From: Amycolatopsis alkalitolerans | Lineage (GTDB): Bacteria; Actinomycetota; Actinomycetes; Mycobacteriales; Pseudonocardiaceae | Length of the DNA: 64,000 nucleotides | Assembly: GCF_006152065.1 (NCBI RefSeq) | Contig: NZ_VDFW01000028.1 | Coordinates: forward strand, 28,986-92,985 | Direction of reading: 5' to 3' | In this document: in pieces, positions 1-6,819 of the stretch | How the letters are laid out: each line of letters begins with the position of its first letter | Numbering within the stretch: the stretch's first letter is position 1 | The notes under the pieces: generated by a model | The model's database searches: none | Told to the model about the DNA's origin: nothing | Seen by the model: the letters and a program-made list of their open reading frames with translations, nothing else | Made by a program: the position numbers and the translations under genes

Positions 1-114
1 CTCCGTTCACCAGGTCTGTCAGGGAGGAGACGCCGGAGAAACCCGGACGTTACGCGGCATCCGGTCACGAATTCGCCACGCGCCGCACCCGGGCGCACCA
101 CGCCCGCCGGCGCT

Positions 115-1521
115 GTGCACGATAACGCGGTGGCAAGTGACGACATCGCCGAGGCCGAGACCGGCCCCATCCGCCGCATCACCGGTGAGCCGCCACGAGT
201 CCCCCGCCGGGAACCGGCCAAACCGCCCGCCCGCCGCCGCGCCCCGGCCACCGGGCACGGGCATGGACATGGCCACGGCCCGGCGGCGCCCGCGTCGCGC
301 CGGGTGCGCCGGCTGCTGGCCTGGCTGCTCATCCCGATCGCGGCCGCCGCGGTCGCCGGGATGATCGTGCTGTACCCGTGGGGGAAGGCGAAACCGGCCG
401 GCGCCTACGAGCAGGGCGTGCCCGTGCGGGGCACCATCGTCACGGCACTGAGCGGGCCGTGTCTGGCGCCCGGCCAGGTCCAGGTCGGCTCCGAACCCCA
501 GCCAGGCCAGAAGCCGTGCCTGACCACGGACGTCCAGCTCACCGACGGTGCCGCCGCCGGGACCAGCATCAAGCTCATCGTCCCGATCGAGCCCAGCACG
601 CCGCGGTTCAGCGCCGGCGACAAGGTGGTCTTGTCCTACAACGGCGGCGACGCGAAGGACCCGAGTTCGTACCAGATCGTCGACTTCCAGCGTGGCGTGC
701 CGCTGGTGCTGCTGGCCGCGCTGTTCGCCGTCGCCGTGGTCGTGCTCGGGCGCTGGCAGGGCGTGGCCGCGCTCGGCGCGCTGGTGATGAGCTTCGTCGT
801 ACTCGTGCTCTTCGTCCTGCCTTCGATCCTCGCCGGGGAGAACCCGCTGCTGGTCGCGATCGTCGGCGCGGGCGTGATCATGTTCGTGGCGTTGTACGTG
901 ACACACGGGCTCTCGGCGAGAACCTCGGTCGCGGTACTCGGCACGATGGCCAGCCTCGCGCTCATCGGCGTCCTGTCGGTGATCTTCTCCGTGGCGGCCT
1001 CGCTGACCGGGCTCGACGACGAGACGTCCACGCTCATCGGCACGCTCGGGCACGGGATCGACGCGCGCGGCCTGCTGCTCGCCGGGATCGTGATCGGCGC
1101 GCTCGGCGTACTCGACGACGTGACGGTGACGCAGACGAGCGCCGTATGGGAACTGCGCCGCGCCAACCCGGACCTCGGCTGGCGCGAGCTGTACCGGTCG
1201 GCCCTGCGGATCGGCCGTGACCACGTGGGCTCGGCGGTGAACACCCTCGTCATGGCGTATGCGGGCGCCGCGCTGCCGGTGATGCTCTACTCGTCGCTGT
1301 CCGGGGTCGGGCTGGGCGCCATCCTCAGCTCACAGGATGTCGCCGAGGAGATCGTCCGCACGCTCGCCGGCAGTGTCGGGATCGTCGCCGCCGTCCCGGT
1401 CACCACGGTGCTGGCCGCGCTCATCGCGAGCCGCGAAACCGTTCCCAGGGACCACAACAGTCACAGAAGTAAACACAAGCCACAGGTCAAGGCCCCGGTT
1501 TCGTCGCGACAGGAAGCGTGA
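115..1521 (+). CDS. YibE/F family multipass membrane protein
   Basis: A 468-residue integral membrane protein. The first 65 residues are a disordered, Pro/Arg-rich cytoplasmic tail with a GHGHGHGHG run that could bind metal. One membrane helix follows (about 66-85), then an extracytoplasmic domain of roughly 115 residues, then a block of six or more helices from about residue 195 to 440. The segment GALGVLDDVTVTQ and the following RANPDLGWRELYR stretch are characteristic of the YibE/F family. Its biochemical role is unknown; transport has been proposed for the family. The GTG start at 115 is uncertain because no clear ribosome site precedes it, and a GTG at 130 is also possible. The next gene begins 38 bases downstream. 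Confidence 0.85.
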   Translation: MHDNAVASDDIAEAETGPIRRITGEPPRVPRREPAKPPARRRAPATGHGHGHGHGPAAPASRRVRRLLAWLLIPIAAAAVAGMIVLYPWGKAKPAGAYEQGVPVRGTIVTALSGPCLAPGQVQVGSEPQPGQKPCLTTDVQLTDGAAAGTSIKLIVPIEPSTPRFSAGDKVVLSYNGGDAKDPSSYQIVDFQRGVPLVLLAALFAVAVVVLGRWQGVAALGALVMSFVVLVLFVLPSILAGENPLLVAIVGAGVIMFVALYVTHGLSARTSVAVLGTMASLALIGVLSVIFSVAASLTGLDDETSTLIGTLGHGIDARGLLLAGIVIGALGVLDDVTVTQTSAVWELRRANPDLGWRELYRSALRIGRDHVGSAVNTLVMAYAGAALPVMLYSSLSGVGLGAILSSQDVAEEIVRTLAGSVGIVAAVPVTTVLAALIASRETVPRDHNSHRSKHKPQVKAPVSSRQEA

Positions 1522-1559
1522 GGTACGAAGTCCGGCAAGCGAACAAGAGGGGTGTCGCG

Positions 1560-1847
1560 ATGGATCTCGCACTGCCGCGCCGCCTGTCCCGCTTCGCCCG
1601 GACCACGTTCAAGGCCGTGCAGAGCCTGCCGCGGCTGACGACCGTGCTGACCGAGCTGCGGGACGCGGTGAAGCAGCTCGAACGGCTCGCCACCTTCGCC
1701 GCCGAGGAGCTGACGGAGGTCGTGTACCAGCTGGAACGGGTCCGCGAACAGCTCGCCGAGATCGAGCGCCGGATGCCCGGCGCCGCGGGCTCCCGCAACG
1801 GGGAGGTCACCCGGACCGGGCCTCGCCGGTCCGCCTCGCCTGAGTGA
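1560..1847 (+). CDS. small hypothetical protein, helical/coiled coil
   Basis: A 95-residue protein of unknown function. I chose the ATG at 1560 because AAGAGGGG lies about 8 bases upstream. An upstream GTG at 1518 would overlap the previous stop codon by four bases and is an alternative. The sequence is amphipathic with regular Leu/Glu spacing (LRDAVKQLERLA, VVYQLERVREQLAE), which suggests a coiled-coil helix pair, and it ends in a basic tail. Probably co-transcribed with the YibE/F gene. Confidence 0.6.
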   Translation: MDLALPRRLSRFARTTFKAVQSLPRLTTVLTELRDAVKQLERLATFAAEELTEVVYQLERVREQLAEIERRMPGAAGSRNGEVTRTGPRRSASPE

Positions 1848-1868
1848 CGATTTCCGCGACACCGCGGC

Positions 1869-2513
1869 TCAGTCGAGGTGCGCGACGAACCGGCTGACCG
1901 CGTCCATGGTGAACCGCTGGGCGAGCCGGCCGGCCGGCGCGGCGGCGGCGAGCCGGTAGAGCGGCCGGTCGGCGGCGGCGTCCCCGCGGGCTTCGGACTT
2001 CAGCTGCGACACCAGCAGTTCGGAGAAGACCATGCCGTTGGCCTCGATGTTGTTCATCAGCGCGTTCGCCAGCCTGCGCAGGGCGAGCACGTTCAGCTCG
2101 CGCCCGCCCGTCCCGGCGTATACCGCGAGGTCGATCTTCGCCGTCTTGCCGCGCCGGCCGGAGTTGAGCATGAGGCTCACCGTGCGCATCCCCCGCACGT
2201 CGGTCACCAGCAGGTCGATCCGGCTCGCCTCGACGATGTCGACGCGCCGCGTCCGCCAGGTGCGCACCAGCACCGCGGAGCCCTCGAGCCAGAGCCGCCG
2301 CCGTGCCGCGAAGATCACCACGTACAGCAACGGCACCGCGACCACGGCCGCGACGATCAGGCCGGTGAGCTGACCGCCGATCAGCCCGCCGATCCCGCCG
2401 AACGCCGCCGCGAACACCACCGCGCCGATCAGGCCGGACAGCAGCCGCCGCCGGCGGGCCGCCGGATCCTCCTGATGCAGCGGCAGGCGTTCCGGTTCCT
2501 TCGGTTCGTTCAC
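1869..2513 (-). CDS. membrane protein with two helices and a PH-like cytoplasmic domain, unknown function
   Basis: A 214-residue protein. A charged N-terminus (1-25) is followed by two adjacent hydrophobic segments (about 25-45 and 48-68), then a soluble beta-rich part (WLEGSAVLVRTWRTRRVDIVEAS and onward) that resembles bacterial PH-like domains attached to a two-helix hairpin. No catalytic motif is visible. Its ATG overlaps the stop of the upstream hydrolase gene by four bases (ATGA), so the two are translationally coupled. I do not recognise a specific role. Confidence 0.7.
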   Translation of the reverse strand: MNEPKEPERLPLHQEDPAARRRRLLSGLIGAVVFAAAFGGIGGLIGGQLTGLIVAAVVAVPLLYVVIFAARRRLWLEGSAVLVRTWRTRRVDIVEASRIDLLVTDVRGMRTVSLMLNSGRRGKTAKIDLAVYAGTGGRELNVLALRRLANALMNNIEANGMVFSELLVSQLKSEARGDAAADRPLYRLAAAAPAGRLAQRFTMDAVSRFVAHLD

Positions 2514-3076
2514 CGGGCCACCGCCTGTCCGGACAGGAACGCCCGCTCACGCCCGATCGTCGTCGCGTTCCCGTGACCGGGCAGGACCACGGTGTCGTCC
2601 GGCAGCGGCAGCAGCTTGTCGCGCACCGAAGCGGCGAGCGTCTCCCGGTCGCCCCGGCCGACGGAGCCGGCGAACACCGTGTCACCGGTGAGCACCACGC
2701 GGCCCCCCTCGTGGGTGTCCAGACGGAAGATCATCGAGCCCGGGGTGTGACCGGGGGTGTGCCAGGCGTGGACCGCAAGGCCGGCGAGTTCGAGCGTCGT
2801 CTCGGCAAGATCACAAGTGGATATCGGGACGAGATCCCGGTCGCCCGGATGCAGCCACACCGGCAGCCCGAACGTGCCCGCGGATTCGGCATGGTCGGCG
2901 TGCCCGTGCGTCACGAGCACCGCGACAGGTGTCAAATCGTGCTCCCCCAAGGCTTTCTCCACGCCCGCGAGCGCGTCCTGGCCCGGGTCCACGATGATGC
3001 AGCGGCTACCGGCCGCGGGTGCGAGCAGGTAACAGTTCGCCCGTAATACGCCGGCGGCGAATCCGACGACGAGCAC
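2510..3076 (-). CDS. metallo-beta-lactamase-fold hydrolase (glyoxalase II-like)
   Basis: A 188-residue MBL-fold enzyme. The zinc-binding motif THGHADHA is near residue 55, a second histidine lies in HTPGHTPGS, and an aspartate in LTGDTVF; PGHG near the C-terminus supplies the last histidine. The family hydrolyses thioesters such as S-lactoylglutathione or related mycothiol conjugates, or other ester substrates. I chose the GTG at 3076 over a longer ATG because GGAGG stands nine bases upstream and family members begin with a similar LVVGF strand. It is divergent from the cyclophilin gene and coupled to the membrane-protein gene downstream. Confidence 0.85.
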   Translation of the reverse strand: MLVVGFAAGVLRANCYLLAPAAGSRCIIVDPGQDALAGVEKALGEHDLTPVAVLVTHGHADHAESAGTFGLPVWLHPGDRDLVPISTCDLAETTLELAGLAVHAWHTPGHTPGSMIFRLDTHEGGRVVLTGDTVFAGSVGRGDRETLAASVRDKLLPLPDDTVVLPGHGNATTIGRERAFLSGQAVAR

Positions 3077-3200
3077 GAAACGCCACCTCCAGTCAGTCCG
3101 GGTGTTCACCCTAACCGGCCCTGTACGGGGTTCTCACAGGCTGTGCCCATAGACTGCCGCCACCCGATCGGTGAAGTCGATACAGATTCTGGAGGGGCAG

Positions 3201-4064
3201 GTGGCGACCAACCAGCAACGCCGTGAGGCCGCGAAGCGCAAGCTCGAACGGCAGCTCGTCCGCCGCGCCGAGCGCGCCCGCCGGCGCAAGATCATCGGCG
3301 TGGGGGCGACCGTGGGCGTGGTGGTCGTGGTCGCGGGGCTGGTGGTCTTCTTCGCGACGAGGAGCAGCGGCGACAGCGCCAATTCGGCGGCCCCGCCGTC
3401 GAGCGCGCCGGAGAGCCCCCCGATCCAGATCCCGACCCAGCGGGTCAACGAGGTCAAGCGGCCGGCGCCGCTGCCGAACCCGACCACGTGCGACTACCCC
3501 GCGGCGTCCGACCAGCAGAGCGCCAAGAAGGCCACCGTCCCGGGCGGGAAGAACGTCCCGTCGGCCGGCACCGTGAACGTCACGCTGAAGAGCACCGCCG
3601 GCGACATCCCGCTGACGCTCGACCGCGCGCTCGCCCCGTGCACCGTCAACAGCTTCCTGAGCCTGGTCAACCAGGGCTTCTACACCGGCACGTCATGCCA
3701 CCGCCTCGGCACGCAAGGCCTGCAGATGCTGCAGTGCGGCGACCCGACCGGAACCGGCATGGGCGGGCCCGGTTACACCATCCCGGACGAGAACTTCCCG
3801 CAGCTGACCTACGGGCGCGGCATCCTCGCGATGGCGAAGACCTCGCAGCCCAACAGCGGCGGCAGCCAGTTCTTCATGGTGTACGGCGACGCGCAGCTCA
3901 GCCCGGACTACACGGTCTTCGGGTCCATTTCGGACGCCGGCCTGCAGGTGCTGGACAAGGTCGCCCGCGCCGGTATCGACCCGGCTTCCGCCGCGCAGAG
4001 CCAGGACGGCACCGGCACCCCCAAGATGGCGGTCAAGTTCACCGGCGCCACCGTCGCCGCCTGA
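3201..4064 (+). CDS. membrane-anchored peptidyl-prolyl cis-trans isomerase (cyclophilin)
   Basis: A 287-residue protein: a basic N-terminal cytoplasmic segment (1-27), one transmembrane helix (about 29-50), a Ser/Pro-rich linker, and a C-terminal cyclophilin domain (about 125-285). The cyclophilin core is recognisable from SFLSLVNQGFYTG, SCHR, NSGGSQFFM and the YTVFG segment. Cyclophilins catalyse proline isomerisation in protein folding; topology places this domain outside the membrane. The GTG start at 3201 is preceded by GGAGGGG at a spacing of about four bases. An upstream ATG at 3171 has no ribosome site. Confidence 0.9.
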   Translation: MATNQQRREAAKRKLERQLVRRAERARRRKIIGVGATVGVVVVVAGLVVFFATRSSGDSANSAAPPSSAPESPPIQIPTQRVNEVKRPAPLPNPTTCDYPAASDQQSAKKATVPGGKNVPSAGTVNVTLKSTAGDIPLTLDRALAPCTVNSFLSLVNQGFYTGTSCHRLGTQGLQMLQCGDPTGTGMGGPGYTIPDENFPQLTYGRGILAMAKTSQPNSGGSQFFMVYGDAQLSPDYTVFGSISDAGLQVLDKVARAGIDPASAAQSQDGTGTPKMAVKFTGATVAA

Positions 4065-4085
4065 GGGATCACGCCGTTCTCGAGA

Positions 4086-4111
4086 CCCGGCGCGGTTTTT
4101 CCAGCGCCGGG
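4086..4111. terminator. GC-rich hairpin after the cyclophilin gene
   Basis: CCCGGCGC at 4086-4093 pairs with GCGCCGGG at 4104-4111 around a 10-base loop containing a run of five T. It lies 22 bases after the cyclophilin stop codon and fits an intrinsic-type terminator, although no U-tract follows the stem. Confidence 0.45.
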
Positions 4112-4304
4112 CTCCCGGCTGTCGTCCGCAGGAATTCAATTTCCGGAGGCGCACCGGCTCGCCTCGCGATTATTGAACAATGTTCGCGAATCGATTTCGC
4201 GTCACCGTCCCCACGAATCGCGTCTTGCTTTTCACCCATTCGAGTGTTGTGATCGATCACCTGGCGTGGCGACAACGCCGCGCGATCACGCACAGGGAGC
4301 GGCC

Positions 4305-5663
4305 ATGGGTGGGTTCCGGTCACGACGGTCGGGTCGACGGCTTGCGACGACGGCGATGGCTGCGGCGTTCACCGTGGTGCTCGCCACTCCCGGCGCGGCA
4401 GGGGTGACGACCGGCTCGGGTGCCTTCTCCACCGGTCAACTGCAGGTCCAGACCGCGGGACAAACCGGATGCGGCACGAACCAGGCCGGGGAGCCCTCGA
4501 TCCACGTCTCGCGGGCCGGGCTCGTCGGGATCAGCTCCGAAACCGGCCTCGGCGGGGGCAGCCAGTACTGGCGCGGCTCCAGCGCCGCCACCGCGTGCGG
4601 CCTCACCTATGCGGGACAACCCAACGCGATCGGCGGGATCGGCCTGTCCGGCGGGGACACCGACACGGCATTCGCGCCGGTCAAATCGTCGTCCGGGACC
4701 TACCGGATGTATGTGGCGAGCCTGAATCTCGGCTCGGTCAACGTGGCGGTGTCCAACGACAACGGCGTGACCTTCAGCCAGATGCCCGTGCAGGCCGGGC
4801 TGCCGCTGGACGACCGCGAGTGGATCGCCGCCTACGGCGCGGACACCTCCCTGCTGAGCTATCACGACGTCGCCACCGACAACATCGACATCCTGCGCTC
4901 GGACAACGGCGGGCAGCTCTACACCCAGCTGGCCCGCGTCATCCCCGACACCGACTACAAGGCGACCAACAACGAACTCGGCAACCTGGTCATCGACCAC
5001 CGCAACGCCTCCCCGGTCGCGGGCGGGTTCTGGGCCTATCAGTCGTTCGTGGCGCCCAGCACCGCCACCGGATCCGCCTACGACGAGGCGTTCGCCGGGG
5101 TGTCGGACGACGGCGGCAGCACCTGGGCCATCAAGCCGATCGGCTGTTCCACGAGCTTCGGCAAGAACGGCCTCGGCCACGTCTTCCCCAACGTTTCCGT
5201 CGCGCCCGACGGCACGCTGTACTACGCCATGTCCAACGGCTCGGCGATCTACGTCGCCCGCAGCGGCGACCACGGCGACACCTGGACCTGTTCCGGGCCG
5301 GTGTCCACGACCAAGCAGGCCATCGAACCCTGGCTCGTGGCGACCAGCGCGGGTGTCGATCTGGTCTACTACGGCACGCCGGACGCGCGCACCTGGTACG
5401 TCTACTTCGCGCAGCACACCAGCGGCGACCTCACCTCTTGGTCGACCAGGCAGGTCACGGCCGTGCACCAGGGCAGCGTCTGCGAGGGCGGTATCTCCTG
5501 CACCGGCGGCCGCCAGCTCTTCGACGACTTCGGGGTCGACACCGATCCCGCGGGCTACGCGCATATCGCCTACACCATGGACAGCCCCGCTCTCGGCGGC
5601 TCGAACAGCGCCACCGGCTACGCGGTCCAGACCGGCGGAACTCCTGTGGGCTATCCGAACTGA
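4305..5663 (+). CDS. secreted sialidase-like beta-propeller protein
   Basis: A 452-residue exported protein. A signal peptide is visible at residues 1-32: RSRRSGRR, a hydrophobic core, then TPGAAG as a likely cleavage region. The mature part has repeated Asp-box-like segments (SNDNGVTFS, SDDGGSTWA, SGDHGDTWT), the hallmark of sialidase/BNR-repeat six-bladed propellers. I see no clear arginine triad, so the enzyme activity is unproven and an adhesion or glycan-binding role is possible. The ATG at 4305 is preceded by AGGGAG. The 240 bases before it hold the GAACAATGTTC and TGATCGATCA palindromes as possible operator sites. Confidence 0.75.
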   Translation: MGGFRSRRSGRRLATTAMAAAFTVVLATPGAAGVTTGSGAFSTGQLQVQTAGQTGCGTNQAGEPSIHVSRAGLVGISSETGLGGGSQYWRGSSAATACGLTYAGQPNAIGGIGLSGGDTDTAFAPVKSSSGTYRMYVASLNLGSVNVAVSNDNGVTFSQMPVQAGLPLDDREWIAAYGADTSLLSYHDVATDNIDILRSDNGGQLYTQLARVIPDTDYKATNNELGNLVIDHRNASPVAGGFWAYQSFVAPSTATGSAYDEAFAGVSDDGGSTWAIKPIGCSTSFGKNGLGHVFPNVSVAPDGTLYYAMSNGSAIYVARSGDHGDTWTCSGPVSTTKQAIEPWLVATSAGVDLVYYGTPDARTWYVYFAQHTSGDLTSWSTRQVTAVHQGSVCEGGISCTGGRQLFDDFGVDTDPAGYAHIAYTMDSPALGGSNSATGYAVQTGGTPVGYPN

Positions 5664-5829
5664 GCCTGCTCGGCGATCGGGACCGCCCCGGCCACTGACC
5701 ATTGTGGACGGTCCCACCGGGCGCGGATAACGATCTAGGGAACTCCTGGCCGTCAGGGGTTTCCCCGCGGGCGCATCGGCGCGACCCTGGGTACCGGCAC
5801 AGTTGCGGCGCGGGGCCAGAGGTGACGCT

Positions 5830-6819
5830 ATGGCTGAGCGGGTCGAGGTCGTACGCACGACGGATGCTGTCCGCCTCCGGCGGTTGCTGCAGATCGCGAA
5901 GCTCACCCCGCCACAGGCACACTTCCTCGCCCGAGAGATCACCGCCGCGGCGATGTCCTCGCACGCCGCGGACCTCGAGTCCGTGTTCGTCGACCAGTAC
6001 GGAGACGTGGTCGTCGCTCCGGGAGCCGATCCGGACGGGCTGGCCGGCGTGCTGCGCGTGCTGGCCGCCGTCGCCGGACAGGACGGGACACCGTTGCGGG
6101 CCGCGGCCGAAGCCGCTGCCGCAGGAGCCGGACCGGCGGCAATACTGTCCATAGTGGACGAAGTACCGCTGGCTCCCGAACGGCCGCTGGCCGAGGTATC
6201 GGCGCTGGTCCGGGCCGCGATCGGGCACGAAGCACCGCCGCCGGCGCGACCCAGCCCCGCGCCATTGGCGGCACCGGAGAGTGCGCGCCGCCCGAAACTG
6301 CGCGCCACGCTGCGTCCCCTTTGGCGCGCCTTGGCCGCGCTCCTGGTGCTCGCCGCGGCGGTCGTGGCCGAGTTCGTGTTCCTGCACGACCACATCGCGG
6401 GCGACCTGAACCTGCTGCTGGGCGGCGAGAAACCGGCGGCCCCGCCACCCCAGGCCGTTCCTGCGCCGCTGCTGCCGGTGACGGCTCCCGCGCCGGCGTC
6501 CGCCGGGCCGGTCAGCGGCGTCGACCTACGTGCCCTGCAGCCATGTGACCCCGCGACGACCTGCGACGTCCGGATCCTGGTCCGGCTGCTCCCACCGCCC
6601 GCGCCGGTCACGGTGCGGTGGGAATTCCAGGTCACCGACCGCTGCACGGGCACGCGCACCACGGTGCCCGGCGGCTCGGTCGTCGCCGGTGGCACCGGCC
6701 CGACCGTGGTGGGTCAGGTGCCTCTGCCGGCGGCACGAGCGCTCGCGGTGCACGTCGTCACCACCTCGCCCGCGCGAGCCACCGGCGCGCCGCTCTTGCT
6801 GGGAGCCACCTCATGCTGA
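5830..6819 (+). CDS. hypothetical single-pass membrane protein, co-transcribed with the SEDS-PBP fusion
   Basis: A 329-residue protein. Residues 1-75 form a small alpha/beta region, 75-155 are Ala/Pro-rich, one membrane helix lies at about 162-185, and the outer C-terminal domain (about 225-329) contains four cysteines (CDPATTC, TDRC and a terminal Cys) that may form disulfides. No family is recognised. Its last codons overlap the start of the SEDS-PBP fusion gene by seven bases, so it is almost certainly translated with it and may serve the same cell-wall process. Confidence 0.65.
   Translation: MAERVEVVRTTDAVRLRRLLQIAKLTPPQAHFLAREITAAAMSSHAADLESVFVDQYGDVVVAPGADPDGLAGVLRVLAAVAGQDGTPLRAAAEAAAAGAGPAAILSIVDEVPLAPERPLAEVSALVRAAIGHEAPPPARPSPAPLAAPESARRPKLRATLRPLWRALAALLVLAAAVVAEFVFLHDHIAGDLNLLLGGEKPAAPPPQAVPAPLLPVTAPAPASAGPVSGVDLRALQPCDPATTCDVRILVRLLPPPAPVTVRWEFQVTDRCTGTRTTVPGGSVVAGGTGPTVVGQVPLPAARALAVHVVTTSPARATGAPLLLGATSC

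Noticed and set aside
4320..6695. Long minus-strand open frame opposite the sialidase-like gene
   Set aside because: Low-complexity Arg/Ala/Gly composition, no ribosome site, and it spans two well-supported plus-strand genes; a GC-bias shadow.
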